Positions 26,391 to 35,734 of a stretch of 64,000 bases of DNA are shown one piece after another. Each line of letters starts with the position of its first letter. Within the stretch, counting starts at the first letter, position 1. Source of the stretch: an uncultured Trueperaceae bacterium (GTDB lineage Bacteria > Deinococcota > Deinococci > Deinococcales > Trueperaceae); contig CALCHY010000311.1 in assembly GCA_937907415.1 (NCBI GenBank), positions 5,677 through 69,676 of the forward strand, written 5' to 3'. The notes beneath the pieces are model-generated. The model ran no database searches, was not told where the DNA came from, and saw nothing but the letters and a program-made list of their open reading frames with translations. The translations under genes were made by a program, and so were the position numbers.

Positions 26391-27523
26391 TGCGCCTCGG
26401 TGAGCGTGATGTCTCCGGCTGCGATGCTAGGCGTCGGGTACTCCCACGGTTCCAACTCGTAGACAAGGGCGTCTGGGGTCGCGTCAAGCAAACGGCCGTT
26501 GAGGGTGATGTCGACGATGTAGCGAACGTTCGGCACGGACGCGATGGCGCCCCACAGCTGCCCCGCGAACACGGGGCGTTCGTGCGGCCAGGTGCGCCAA
26601 TCCAGGTGACGCTGTATCGCCTCAAGCATGTTCGTCTTGATGTCGTCCTCGTCGGCCCCCGGTTCGATCACGGCTTCGATGGTGCCGCTGATGGGAACCG
26701 GCTGAGCGGGGATGACATGCAGCGCCGACGCGCCGTACGGCACGGTGACGTGCAGCAGGGCGTCCTTCACCGCCGTGGTCTGCGCGTCAATGGCGGCACC
26801 ACCAGCCTGGTCGACGAGGGCTAGCGTCAAGTGCCCGGCCTTCGGGGCGGTCTTGGTGTAGGTGGAGGGCGGTGTGTAAAGCACCTCGGTGCGGGCGCTG
26901 GCGAAGGCGCGTCCGATGTCGGGGAAGTTGAGCCCCACGTAATCCGCATGGTCTACGTCGCGCACTAGCGCCTGGGGGTTGAAGGCGTAAGCCCGGAAGA
27001 GGGTGCGGATCTCCGCGATCTCGCTGCCGTCGCGGCCCGGCGAGACATCGGCAATGACCACCGTGGCTCCGCGCAACCAGCCGGCGCTAGCGGTGATGGA
27101 CGCCGCCGCCTCATCCGGCGTGCCGTCGCGGCCCTGCATCTCGGCCTTGATCTCCGCCTCACCGACCGTTTGGCCCACGGGGATGACCAGCGCCTCGGTG
27201 GCGATGAAGCGCAAGTCTCCCTGCACCACGATGAACGGGGCGGCCAAGGAATAGCTGCCACCAGCTGGCGCGGCGGGAACGGTGACGCGCACCTTAGCGG
27301 TGGCGAAGCTGGCGACATCCGGCTCGAAGCCGAACTCAGCGAAGCGCTGCCGCAAGTCGAGCTCGTTGCTGCGGAGCTCGATGGTGGCGGCGGTCGGCAA
27401 GTAGATGCCGTGATACAGGGCCAGCGCCAGGCGGATGTCGCGTTCGCCTAGGTTCTCTGGCGATACTTGTAGGCGCTCGGCGTAGAACGCCAGCCACGCC
27501 TCTTGGTCGATGAGGTAACTCAT
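26387..27523 (-). CDS. Baseplate J-like protein
   Basis: 378 residues. Recognisable features of the baseplate J/gp47 family are the central beta region (TGYTV-like VIPVGQTVGEAEIKAEMQGR, then GTPDEAAASIT), the helical YVGLNFPDIGRAFASARTEV and a C-terminal insertion. These proteins build the baseplate wedge and connect the inner baseplate to the fibre network. It is encoded between the gp25-like and gpI-like genes, the usual order in contractile systems, with 4-base overlaps on both sides. Confidence 0.85.
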   Translation of the reverse strand: MSYLIDQEAWLAFYAERLQVSPENLGERDIRLALALYHGIYLPTAATIELRSNELDLRQRFAEFGFEPDVASFATAKVRVTVPAAPAGGSYSLAAPFIVVQGDLRFIATEALVIPVGQTVGEAEIKAEMQGRDGTPDEAAASITASAGWLRGATVVIADVSPGRDGSEIAEIRTLFRAYAFNPQALVRDVDHADYVGLNFPDIGRAFASARTEVLYTPPSTYTKTAPKAGHLTLALVDQAGGAAIDAQTTAVKDALLHVTVPYGASALHVIPAQPVPISGTIEAVIEPGADEDDIKTNMLEAIQRHLDWRTWPHERPVFAGQLWGAIASVPNVRYIVDITLNGRLLDATPDALVYELEPWEYPTPSIAAGDITLTEAQ

Positions 27524-27840
27524 GGGGTGCGGTACTCCACGAGGAAGCGCTGAAAGCCGTCCTCGTCAATGTCATCATCGGCCACGACCTGGAAGAAGAT
27601 GCCCGGCACGAAGGCTTGCAGGGTGCGCAGGACGTAATCACGCAGAACGCTGGCCGGTAGGGCGCGGCCCTGGTGGATGAACTCCAAGGCCAAGTTGCCG
27701 AAGTTGGGGCGTCCGGCAATGGTGTTGGTGCGGATGCGCAAGGCGTCGGCGATCTGCCGCGCCAGCGGGGAGCTGAACGTCTCCGGTACGGACACGCCGC
27801 CGTTGGATACATCGAAGTAAGCAAGTACGGGGTCCATCAC
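27520..27840 (-). CDS. gp25/gpW-like baseplate wedge protein
   Basis: 106 residues, of the usual size. The chain holds the family core: SPLARQIADALRIRTNTIAG, RPNFGNLALEFIHQG and SVLRDYVLRTLQAFVPGI. These small lysozyme-fold-like wedge proteins sit under the sheath and trigger contraction. It overlaps the J-like gene by 4 bases. Confidence 0.85.
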   Translation of the reverse strand: MMDPVLAYFDVSNGGVSVPETFSSPLARQIADALRIRTNTIAGRPNFGNLALEFIHQGRALPASVLRDYVLRTLQAFVPGIFFQVVADDDIDEDGFQRFLVEYRTP

Positions 27841-27886
27841 AGCCTCCGTAACGACGCTACTGTGGGCATCGACGCCGCCGCAGGAA

Positions 27887-28762
27887 TCATGTGGTGCTAT
27901 TCGTGATGAGCCCCAGGTCGGCTAGCGCTGTTAGCAGGCTAGCGAGAGCCGGGGTGGTTGCGCCATCAGCGGCGGTCTTAGTGCCGGTCACGGCGGGCTT
28001 GGTGATGGGCGTAGTGCCGTAGAAGCCGAGCCTGACGGCGGCCAGACTGATGCCGCGTACCAGCGTGAGGATCAAGTCGTTGCTCGCGGTGTTCAGCACG
28101 AAGCTGTTGCCCTTGTCGTCCTTGATGGTGAGGGCCTTGGCTACGCCGTCGGCCAGGATGGTGTAGACCACCCCCAGGCCGGTGTGCGTCACCCGCCAGC
28201 GCACCACGGTGTCGTCGAGGCGGTGTTCGTCCAGGACGACGGTGGACGGCCCGATGACCTCCGACGTGTCGCGGTTGGGGTCGGTCGGCCAGGGGTGCCG
28301 CGTCTGCCAGCCGTGGCCGCGACTATCGAGGTGCGTGCGGCCGACATCCCCGTTGGGGCCGAACACCGGGTCGGAGGGGGCGTTCACGTAGCGGTCCTCG
28401 CCGCCGTTGCCCGCGCGCTTGGTGTAATCGACCGTCTCGCGCAAGTCGCTGTAGCGGTCGTCGGTGTTCTGCGGCCCGTAGGCGATGACAGCCAAGCCGA
28501 TAGGGTTGATGGGCGACCTATCGACCGGAGCCACCACCACACGCGTGCCCGGCTTCAACGGCTGCCAGTCCATCTGATCGCCGTGGAAGTGGTTGAGGAA
28601 CACCGGGATGGGGTGCGGGGTGATGGGGTCGGGGTTGGCGACGGAAGCGATCCACGGCATCTTCACACGTGCGTAATGGCGGGGGTACTTGACTCCTGCC
28701 TTGTTCGTCTCGGGTGAAGCCTTGTAGTTCGCCTCCACGACCTCGGAGATGTGGCAGATCAT
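27887..28762 (-). CDS. Baseplate spike/assembly V-like protein
   Basis: 291 residues from the ATG at 28762 (ATGA with the hub stop). An OB-fold-like N-terminus (HYARVKMPWIA, KPGTRVVVAPVDRSPINPIG) is followed by a repetitive beta C-terminus (ALTIKDDKGNSFVLNTASND), as in gpV/gp5-type puncturing spikes. It would form the trimer tip on the hub. The C-terminal residues after about 250 are Ala/Thr-rich and may be a flexible tail. Confidence 0.75.
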   Translation of the reverse strand: MICHISEVVEANYKASPETNKAGVKYPRHYARVKMPWIASVANPDPITPHPIPVFLNHFHGDQMDWQPLKPGTRVVVAPVDRSPINPIGLAVIAYGPQNTDDRYSDLRETVDYTKRAGNGGEDRYVNAPSDPVFGPNGDVGRTHLDSRGHGWQTRHPWPTDPNRDTSEVIGPSTVVLDEHRLDDTVVRWRVTHTGLGVVYTILADGVAKALTIKDDKGNSFVLNTASNDLILTLVRGISLAAVRLGFYGTTPITKPAVTGTKTAADGATTPALASLLTALADLGLITNSTT

Positions 28763-29946
28763 GCGGGGGCCTCCGCGCCGCGCCCGCCGCGCAAGGCGCC
28801 TTTGGTCTGCCAACCCGACTCGTCGATGATGTGGGTCACCGACACTATCTCCATAGGTGTGGCGTACAGGTCTTCCAGGCCCGGAGGCGGGTTGAGGGCC
28901 TTGATCTCGTCGAGCGGTAGGATGGGGAGTCCCGTAAGCAACGCGAAGTCGCCCTCGATGGACGCCCAGTAGTAATCACCGGCAGCGCGGTCGACGATAT
29001 CTTGGGCGTCTTGCTGCGTGGCGGTGGACAAGAAGCCGATGTGCAGCGAGGTACCCTCCACCCCCATAGGGTTTGTGGCCGACACGACCACCGACTTCAG
29101 ATCCAAGCCTTCCTCTGGCGCGACCCAGGTCGCCTCGATGGTAGCCGGCGACTCCACGAAGCTCTGCCGTGGCGTCCAGGTGGTGAGGATCGGCGGGTTG
29201 GTGTCGCCGAGCTGGGTACGACGCGTGGAGAGCGTCCACGTGCGATATTCGCGCCCGAGTTGCGGCTTAGCGCCAGGGTAGAAGAAGTGAACCTCTCCGT
29301 TCATCTGGTCAAGCCAATGAACGAAGTTGGCCTTGGACCAGCGCTGTATGTAATCGAGGAGGTTGTTGTCACTCTCGCCGCCCTCGTCGGCCTCGCCTTG
29401 CGCGACATCTTCAACGTTAGCGCTGATGGGGAAGCGTTGCTGAAGCAGGGTGTCGGCAATGTACAGCACTTGAGCCGCCTCGGTGCCGGTGGCCGACGTG
29501 CGCGTTTCGCGTGCCTGGAACATCTGACTATCACACTCGACATCGACTGCCACGGGGTTCGTGCCGGCCGGGTAAGCCTGCATGATATACCCACTGAACA
29601 CTTCCTGAAAGCTGCTCGGTCGATCCTCGTAGCCGACCTCCACGCGCACAGGCATGGTCTTCTCGAACTCCGCGCCGACCAGTTTGGCCGACTCCTCGCC
29701 GATGATGGTGATGGTCGCCATATGCACCTGGTCGATGCCGAGGTTGACCTCCACGCGCCTTATCGCCGCGTCGTAACCGCGCACCGCCTGGACCCCGCCC
29801 TGACGAAGTTGGGTCATCAAACGCTTACCGTTGACGTAGACGCGAAAGGCGGGCTGGAAACCGAGCACGTAGCCCCCGCCGCCGAGGTCCCGGCCACCAC
29901 TAGAGCCGCCGCCACCGACCAGTAGGCCGGTAGTGTCCGGCCTCAC
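28759..29946 (-). CDS. Baseplate hub protein (gpD/gp27-like)
   Basis: 395 residues from the GTG at 29946 (GTGA overlap); an upstream start at 30036 would be shadow sequence. The order of segments (FRVYVNGKRLMTQLRQGG, DQVHMATITIIGEESAKLVG, PVRVEVGYEDRPSSFQEVFS, LLDYIQRWSKANFVHWLDQM) is that of late-control D/hub proteins that form the ring above the spike. A Gly-rich N-terminal stretch (LLVGGGGSSGGRDLGGGG) precedes the first domain. Located between two structural genes and the V-like gene. Confidence 0.8.
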   Translation of the reverse strand: MRPDTTGLLVGGGGSSGGRDLGGGGYVLGFQPAFRVYVNGKRLMTQLRQGGVQAVRGYDAAIRRVEVNLGIDQVHMATITIIGEESAKLVGAEFEKTMPVRVEVGYEDRPSSFQEVFSGYIMQAYPAGTNPVAVDVECDSQMFQARETRTSATGTEAAQVLYIADTLLQQRFPISANVEDVAQGEADEGGESDNNLLDYIQRWSKANFVHWLDQMNGEVHFFYPGAKPQLGREYRTWTLSTRRTQLGDTNPPILTTWTPRQSFVESPATIEATWVAPEEGLDLKSVVVSATNPMGVEGTSLHIGFLSTATQQDAQDIVDRAAGDYYWASIEGDFALLTGLPILPLDEIKALNPPPGLEDLYATPMEIVSVTHIIDESGWQTKGALRGGRGAEAPA

Positions 29947-30395
29947 CGCGCCACCTCTGGCCGTCGTTCGCGCCTCACGACCACGCCATAGATGTCCACT
30001 TGGTTCTGAAGGTAGTTGAAGTACGCCTGCACCCACGCGGGAACGTCGCCGTGCCTGACCGCCACTGGCGGCACCAGCGGTTCGGTGTTGGGGATGATCG
30101 AGTACCCCATGCCGCTAGCCGCCGTCCACGGCGAGATCATGTCGGGGAAGCTGGCGGCGCGACCCTCACTGGGGATGCGCAGCGGGTAACCACCGGGCCA
30201 ATAACCAGTCAACCAAGCGTTATGCAGACTGAGGGTGTTCACGCCAGACTGGAAGTTGATGCCCAGCGTGCCGGCGTGGTACTTGCCGATCCGTTCATCC
30301 TCGGCGTACAGCGCGAACGGGTTGTTCGGCGGCCGGTACGCGCTAGCGATAGCCTGCCAGATGCGCTGCCGGTGGGGGATAACGAATATGGGCAT
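29943..30395 (-). CDS. Structural protein of unknown role, tail-baseplate cluster
   Basis: 150 residues. The sequence IFVIPHRQRIWQAIASAYRP is followed by a proline- and aromatic-rich region (NAWLTGYWPGGYPLRIPSEG) and a helical segment (WVQAYFNYLQNQVDIY). No family was recognised. The stop forms GTGA with the hub gene, so it is translationally coupled to it; a tail-hub adaptor is the simplest guess. Confidence 0.6.
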   Translation of the reverse strand: MPIFVIPHRQRIWQAIASAYRPPNNPFALYAEDERIGKYHAGTLGINFQSGVNTLSLHNAWLTGYWPGGYPLRIPSEGRAASFPDMISPWTAASGMGYSIIPNTEPLVPPVAVRHGDVPAWVQAYFNYLQNQVDIYGVVVRRERRPEVAR

Positions 30396-30904
30396 CAGTT
30401 GAACTCTACTCTGTACTCTGGAACCTGCATCAGGGTGATACTGACCGGGATGGTGCTTGGCATCTGCGCGTCGGCCCCGCCGAACGAGGGAACATCCTCT
30501 TGCAGCGCGATCTCGCTGTCCAGCGACTGAAGCGCCACCACCATAGCGTCACGCTTCGGCGCGTGGAACAGCATCAGTGGGCTGGGGCCGTTATCGTCGA
30601 TGAACTTCTTGATGGCCAGGTACTCGTCGTACACGTTAGCGCCAGGGTCGCGACCACTCGACCTCGCCTCGCTGGCGAGGAACTTGTTCCAAGCGTTCAG
30701 CTTCGCCTCGAACGACCACGCCAACCCCGAGCCGTAGCCTTGGCTGACGTAAGGCGCGTTCATGCCCGGCAGCGGCTGGATGTTCAAGGTGCTGCGGTAC
30801 CCTTCGGAGATTATCGGCACGTCGCTGAAGAGCCACAACTGCCCCGTCTTGATGGTGCTGAGGTAGAAGCTTGGCGGTGGGAGTTCACGTTGGCTATCCA
30901 TCAC
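30395..30904 (-). CDS. Tail/baseplate protein of unknown role
   Basis: 169 residues; GTG at 30904 overlapping the tape-measure stop, or the ATG at 30901. A beta-rich N-terminus (SFYLSTIKTGQLWLFSDVPI) is followed by a helical middle (SFEAKLNAWNKFLASEARSS) and a C-terminal strand pair (STIPVSITLMQVPEYRVEF). The position right after the tape measure is where contractile phages encode the LysM-like/gp53-like or DNA-circulation-type protein; I cannot assign it further. Confidence 0.6.
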   Translation of the reverse strand: MMDSQRELPPPSFYLSTIKTGQLWLFSDVPIISEGYRSTLNIQPLPGMNAPYVSQGYGSGLAWSFEAKLNAWNKFLASEARSSGRDPGANVYDEYLAIKKFIDDNGPSPLMLFHAPKRDAMVVALQSLDSEIALQEDVPSFGGADAQMPSTIPVSITLMQVPEYRVEFN

Positions 30905-33900
30905 CTGGCTCCACTTCTCGCGGCGTACTGAGCGTTGCGGGCCGAGATGGGGGCCGCCAGCTCCCGGACGATGAGATCCGATATCGCCTGGAACAAGTTG
31001 CGCTTCAAGTCGGGGCCATCAAGGATGGCGTCGACGGTCGCCTGGGCGATCTCCTCAGCCGACTGCCCCGGCGCGGCCTCCACCTTGACACCGCCAACGT
31101 CGATGGTCAGCGGCGCACTCACGGTACTGCCGGTATCCGTGGGCGGCTGAACCGTGTTGAAGCCGCTGTAAAGGCCGTCAAGGCTCATCGGGTCGACGCG
31201 CTGGCCATCGCGGTAGGCCCCGATGTGGACATGTGTGCCGTCGCCACCGCTGCTGCTGTACACCTTGCCGGTGTTCCCCTGCACGGCGAACGCCTGCCCG
31301 GCGCGCACGCCACGCGGATCGGCTCCGTACTGCGCCTTCGTGTCGTCAGACAGGTGCGAGTAAGTGATGGTCGCTAGTCCGTAGGCGTCGCGGAAGATGG
31401 CGCTATTCCCGAAGATGCTGGTCCCGCCACCGCCGAACAGGTCGGCGTTCCTGGCGTAATCGGCGTCTGTGTACAGGTACTCGACGGACCCCCCGGCCAG
31501 CGCTTTGATGTTCGGGTCGCTGAGCACCACATCAAGGCCGGTGTGCGACCCGTAACTGTTGTTACGCGCCGCCCCGTAAGGCTCCGTGATGACGCCGCCC
31601 CAGAAGTTGCCGCCAGCCGTCGTGGCGGCCTTGCTGTCGTCCACACTCGGCGCTGCGGGGCTCGGCGAGGCCGTGGAGGGGCGCGGGATGCTGGTGCCGC
31701 GAATGAAGCGCAAGTCGGGATCCTGCACGAAGCCGGTGAACACGTCACCGACTTGGCTGGGGCGCAAGTAGCTGGTAGCGGTCAGCGCCTCCGCGCTCTT
31801 CTTGGTGTTCCCCTCGATCACGCCTAGGGCAGCGAGGATGCCCTTCAGGTACTCGATGCCTTGCTCCTCGCCACCTTGGGCCGCGACGACGCTATCCCAG
31901 ATGTCGCCGATGCGCGCCGCGCTCTCAACGTCAACCACGGCGTTCGAGCTCAACACCGCGCCGTCCTCGCCCACCAACGCAGCGCGGCCCGTCTGCACCG
32001 AGCGCCGCAGCGCCACCCCGAGCAGCGCCTCGCCTGACATGGTGAGGTCACCCTGCATCACCGGCTGCATGGCGTACTGCACAGCCTGGAACACTTCGGT
32101 GTTGTTGTACGGAACATTCGGGTTGGCGCGGTAGAACTCGTCCACCGTGAGCGCCAGGTCGCTGCGGATGTCGCTCTCGCTGGCGCCCTCGGTCATCATC
32201 AGCGCGGCGCGGTTACGCAAGATGGTGGCGATGCCGCCCTTACGCATCGCCTCCTGCATCGTCCAAGCGGGGTCGGGGCCGGGGCGCATCCACTCCGGGA
32301 ACTGACTGCCTTTGATCCTGGGGGTGATGACATCCAGCACGTGACTGCCGGCGTTGCCGACGCGCCGCCAGAAGAGCTCAGAACCACTCATGTTCGCGTC
32401 GTAACCCGCCTGCGCCGCGAGTTCTGGGCTCATCGCGGCGAACTCACGCCAGTTGCGGGCGATGTTCCCACTCTGCATGGCGGTGGCGGCGGTCACTCCG
32501 ATGGCCGCCGCCGCCGCGAGCGGGATGGCTGGCCCCGCCATGAGGGCCTTGCCAAGGGCGCCGAACCCCGCCGACGCCCCGCCCGCGAAGGCTTTCACGA
32601 CGCCCGCCCCAGCCCCGCCGAGCAGCCAGTTGGTGCCGGCCATGCCGCCCATTAGTCCACTGGCCATCAACGCCGACTGCATACTGAGGCTGGCGAAAGT
32701 GTTCGACTGCGGGGCGCGCGCCGCCCAAGTGAACTGCTTGTCGGTGATGAGCTTAGCCGCGTCGACGAACGCCTGCCCAGCCGTGAGGATCGCGCCGGCG
32801 CTGTCGACGTACTGGCCGTTGCGGGTCTGCATGTACTCCGAGATGTGCCGCGCCGTGCGAATAGGATCCGAGCTGTCGACGACGGCGTTCAGTGAGGTCC
32901 CCAGAAGCTGCGACACGAGGCCGGTGCCGAAGCCGGTGATGCTACCGAATATTCGGTCGACGAGCGAGATGACCTCTTCCCCGGCGTTGGAATCGAGGAA
33001 GGACTCGAAAGCGTCGTTCAGCTGCGTCAAGTTCGTGCGAACCTTATCCAACGAGTCGGAGTACAACTCGACGCGGAAGTTCTGGTACAACGCGCCCATG
33101 CGGTCTACCTGGCCGGCGGTCGTACCCGCACGGCGCGTCAGGTAGTCAGGCCCGAAGCCCATCTCAGAGAGCATCTGGATGAGCACCTTGCCAGGATCCG
33201 CCGCGTTAGCGCCGCCCATCTCCTGTTCGATCTCAAGGAGACGGTTCCTCGGCAACTCGAAGCGCAGCGCCAACGAGCGGAAGCGGTCGGGGCCACCGGA
33301 GTAGAGCTCCGACAGGGCCACCATCGCGCCCTTGGTGCCCTGCACCGGGTCACGAGCGACCAGCAAGGCGCGGGCCAGAGCGCCCGTCTGCAAGCCAGCC
33401 TGGAACTCGTCTTGCGTCTGCGCCGTGATGCGGATGATAGGCGCCAACTGGCGAAACTGCTCCGCGAGTTCGGGGCGCGACAGACCCATCTCCTGAGCCG
33501 TGACGGGCATACCGGCGAAGTAATCGCTGTAGATGAGGCGCCGCGATTCACTACCCGCCAACTGGCGCGAGATACCCAGCTTGTCGGACATCAAGGCGTT
33601 CTGAAGCAAGGTCTGGCGCTCTTCTAGATCCAGAGCCTGCCCGATGGTGCTCTGCGCCGCGTAGCCGACGACGTTGCCGATGTTCTGCGCCATGTACAAA
33701 CCGGCCGCGCCGCGCATCAGGTTCTGGTAGTTGAAGATCCCGCGAACGCCGCCCAAGACGCGACGGTACTGGCCGCTGGCGTGCTTCACGCCGCCCCACG
33801 TGCTTTCCCACATGCCGCCTAGGTTGGGGCCGGGGAACAGGTCGCTGAAGCCGACCCAGCGGCCGCCGTACATGCCCTGCCCGCCGTAGGAGGGGCCTCC

Positions 33901-34638
33901 CTGGGGCGGAAGCGCGTAGCCGCCGCCAGGGGGAGGTGGGGGCGTGAAGCCGCCGCCACCACCGGGGGGTGGAGGTGCGTAGCCGCCGCCAGGGGGTGGT
34001 GTGTAGCCGCCACCGGGTGGGGGCGGCGTGTAGCCAGGGCCACCGACTTGGTGGTACGTGCCGTTCGGGCCGATGCGCCACACGCGCCCGTCAGCGCTGG
34101 TGTAGGTCCGTCCGGCGACGGGGCCGCCACTCCATTGCTGCGACCGCCCTGCGGCGCTTTCCGGGGTGTAAGTGGAGCCGTAGCCGGGAACGTACACCAT
34201 GCCGCTTGGCATCGGCGCTGACGGCAGGGTCATCGGCGTAGCGATCGGCCGGGCGGCGCGGGGGAACTCGATGCTCCCCCGGCCAGGCAAGTACACCGTG
34301 CCGCCCGGCATGGGCACGCCGCCGAAGATCGTTCCTTGAGACGGCGACGCGCCCCGCACCCCGACGCTGGCAGCCGCCGCCGCCGCTGCGGCCCCAGCCC
34401 CAGCCCTAGCCCCAACCCCGGCAACCCCAGCGCCAGCCGCCGCCGCGCTGACGGACGCTAGGGCGACGGCCAGGCTATCGAGCTGCCCCACCGAGTCGCG
34501 GACCATCGCCTTGATGGACGCCCCGATGGACTTGATGGCCGTGTCGAGGTTCCGCGCCTCTGTGAGCGCCTTCGAGAAGTCGATATCCGCCCGGAAGGAC
34601 GCACCGAAGATGCTGACGCCCTTCTCACCCGGTGGCAT
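30901..34638 (-). CDS. Tape measure protein with C-terminal M23 peptidase domain
   Basis: 1,245 residues, the longest structural protein apart from the tailspike. The first 90 residues are helical (FSKALTEARNLDTAIKSIGA). A Gly/Pro-rich hinge made of GYTPPPPGG- and GYAPPPPGG-like units spans about residues 200-260. A long helical and hydrophobic core follows (LMAGPAIPLAAAAAIGVTAA). Near residues 1020-1145 is an M23-type zinc peptidase: GSHTGLDVVL, TITYSHLSD and GDGTHVHIGAY. Peptidoglycan cleavage during DNA ejection is the likely role of that domain. Length sets tail length by the usual rule; the gene overlaps the next one by 4 bases. Confidence 0.9.
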   Translation of the reverse strand: MPPGEKGVSIFGASFRADIDFSKALTEARNLDTAIKSIGASIKAMVRDSVGQLDSLAVALASVSAAAAGAGVAGVGARAGAGAAAAAAAASVGVRGASPSQGTIFGGVPMPGGTVYLPGRGSIEFPRAARPIATPMTLPSAPMPSGMVYVPGYGSTYTPESAAGRSQQWSGGPVAGRTYTSADGRVWRIGPNGTYHQVGGPGYTPPPPGGGYTPPPGGGYAPPPPGGGGGFTPPPPPGGGYALPPQGGPSYGGQGMYGGRWVGFSDLFPGPNLGGMWESTWGGVKHASGQYRRVLGGVRGIFNYQNLMRGAAGLYMAQNIGNVVGYAAQSTIGQALDLEERQTLLQNALMSDKLGISRQLAGSESRRLIYSDYFAGMPVTAQEMGLSRPELAEQFRQLAPIIRITAQTQDEFQAGLQTGALARALLVARDPVQGTKGAMVALSELYSGGPDRFRSLALRFELPRNRLLEIEQEMGGANAADPGKVLIQMLSEMGFGPDYLTRRAGTTAGQVDRMGALYQNFRVELYSDSLDKVRTNLTQLNDAFESFLDSNAGEEVISLVDRIFGSITGFGTGLVSQLLGTSLNAVVDSSDPIRTARHISEYMQTRNGQYVDSAGAILTAGQAFVDAAKLITDKQFTWAARAPQSNTFASLSMQSALMASGLMGGMAGTNWLLGGAGAGVVKAFAGGASAGFGALGKALMAGPAIPLAAAAAIGVTAATAMQSGNIARNWREFAAMSPELAAQAGYDANMSGSELFWRRVGNAGSHVLDVITPRIKGSQFPEWMRPGPDPAWTMQEAMRKGGIATILRNRAALMMTEGASESDIRSDLALTVDEFYRANPNVPYNNTEVFQAVQYAMQPVMQGDLTMSGEALLGVALRRSVQTGRAALVGEDGAVLSSNAVVDVESAARIGDIWDSVVAAQGGEEQGIEYLKGILAALGVIEGNTKKSAEALTATSYLRPSQVGDVFTGFVQDPDLRFIRGTSIPRPSTASPSPAAPSVDDSKAATTAGGNFWGGVITEPYGAARNNSYGSHTGLDVVLSDPNIKALAGGSVEYLYTDADYARNADLFGGGGTSIFGNSAIFRDAYGLATITYSHLSDDTKAQYGADPRGVRAGQAFAVQGNTGKVYSSSGGDGTHVHIGAYRDGQRVDPMSLDGLYSGFNTVQPPTDTGSTVSAPLTIDVGGVKVEAAPGQSAEEIAQATVDAILDGPDLKRNLFQAISDLIVRELAAPISARNAQYAARSGAR

Positions 34639-34640
34639 GA

Positions 34641-35003
34641 CTACCCCCGGCCGCGCTTGCGCTGCATGGCTTGGATAGCGTCCTTGCGGCGCTTTGCCTC
34701 GCGCTCGTTCGCGTCACGCACGCTGTCATACCACTCGCGCAACTCATCTAACGGCAGGGTACGGAGGTCGGTGATTCGTTCGCCGGAATGTTTGAGGTAC
34801 ATGATGTACCCCTTACGCGCCACCTCGTGAGCACGCTGCATGTTGTACAGGTGTTCTATCCAATCACTTGCCGGCAACTCGCCGCTTACCATCTTTTGGC
34901 TTAGCTGACGGATCGCCATCTTCAGGTACACCGGGAAACGGGGTTGGCTTGCCGCCAACATCCACCCTGCCCTCCAATATCTCGCTGAGCGGCTTGTAAT
35001 CAC
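34641..35003 (-). CDS. Tail assembly chaperone, downstream frame (probable frameshift product)
   Basis: An open frame of 120 codons overlapping the end of the upstream gene by 140 bases and ending just before the tape measure gene. The convincing part starts after about residue 30 (KMAIRQLSQKMVSGELPASD, then WIEHLYNMQRAHEVARKG). It reads as helices with a basic end (KRRKDAIQAMQRKRGRG). Gene order chaperone-overlap-tape measure is the classic G/GT arrangement, where the two frames are joined by ribosomal frameshifting. Here the second frame is +1 (equal to -2) relative to the first. Independent initiation at the ATG at 34911 is the alternative. Confidence 0.65.
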   Translation of the reverse strand: MITSRSARYWRAGWMLAASQPRFPVYLKMAIRQLSQKMVSGELPASDWIEHLYNMQRAHEVARKGYIMYLKHSGERITDLRTLPLDELREWYDSVRDANEREAKRRKDAIQAMQRKRGRG

Positions 35004-35631
35004 GCATCATCAAGTGGCGAGTCAGGAGCTGGAAGTCGTACCAAGTGATGTTCATGAACGCCGCGAACGGCACGTCGCCGCGCTTGTCGAACATGCCCGC
35101 CTCTGGCGTGCCGAAGCGCGTCACCAACCACGTCAGTTGAGCGCTGAAGAGCACCGTCTCGTCGCCACCATCGGTCGGCAGGCGTTGCTCCGCTAGCTTG
35201 CGGTCTTGCATCGTGTGGAGCTTCAGGTACGCATCGCGGGTCACGTCCACGTCATCGCGCAGCGAGAACGCCTCCTGCCCGGTGGATGGGTGCGTGCCAG
35301 AGTCGATGAGCCGGTTGAGGGCGTCATAGTCAACGCCGGCCATCTGGTCCAACTGCGCGGCTGTCAGCACCGGATCGGTGCGCTGTTCAAGGTTGAGGCG
35401 CATCACGGCCTCGCCGTACTGGCGCGAACCCGGACGCGCATCCCTCGCCGCCTTCTCGTGAATATCGAGCACCTGGCGCAGCGTGTTGGGGCGCACGTCG
35501 ATCTTGTCAACGCCGTCGATGGGGTGCAAGAGTTCGAGCGTGAACGGCTCGATGTAATCGACAACCGGCGCCAGCCCACCATCGTCGGTGAGGATGACGC
35601 CGTAAATCAGACGAACATGCTTAGCTTTCAT
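34864..35631 (-). CDS. Tail assembly chaperone, upstream frame
   Basis: 255 residues from the ATG at 35631, which follows GGAGGAC at a good distance; a longer frame to 35688 lacks that signal. The chain is mixed alpha/beta with YIEPFTLELLHPIDGVDKI and a C-terminal helical unit (FMNITWYDFQLLTRHLMMRD), and ends in a charged Lys-rich tail (SAKPKDGKRRVAGK). It is located between the tube and tape measure genes, so it is the candidate for the G-type chaperone that loads the tape measure. The overlap contains TTT CCC GGT, where a +1 step on CCC-G would enter the second frame. Confidence 0.65.
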   Translation of the reverse strand: MKAKHVRLIYGVILTDDGGLAPVVDYIEPFTLELLHPIDGVDKIDVRPNTLRQVLDIHEKAARDARPGSRQYGEAVMRLNLEQRTDPVLTAAQLDQMAGVDYDALNRLIDSGTHPSTGQEAFSLRDDVDVTRDAYLKLHTMQDRKLAEQRLPTDGGDETVLFSAQLTWLVTRFGTPEAGMFDKRGDVPFAAFMNITWYDFQLLTRHLMMRDYKPLSEILEGRVDVGGKPTPFPGVPEDGDPSAKPKDGKRRVAGK

Positions 35632-35669
35632 ACCGTCCTCCACGGCTACGGCGGGAGGTTTGATTTGTT

Positions 35670-35697
35670 GGCCCCCACCCCGTAGCAAGTGGGGGCC
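35670..35697 (-). terminator. Hairpin between tube and chaperone genes
   Basis: A perfect 9-bp inverted repeat, GGCCCCCAC/GTGGGGGCC with a 10-base loop, lies between the tube stop and the chaperone start. No T-run follows, so a processing or partial-termination site that keeps tube mRNA high relative to chaperone mRNA is more likely than a full terminator. Confidence 0.5.
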
Positions 35698-35734
35698 TGG
35701 TGCGAGAACGCCCTACGGGGCGGAAACGCCTAGA

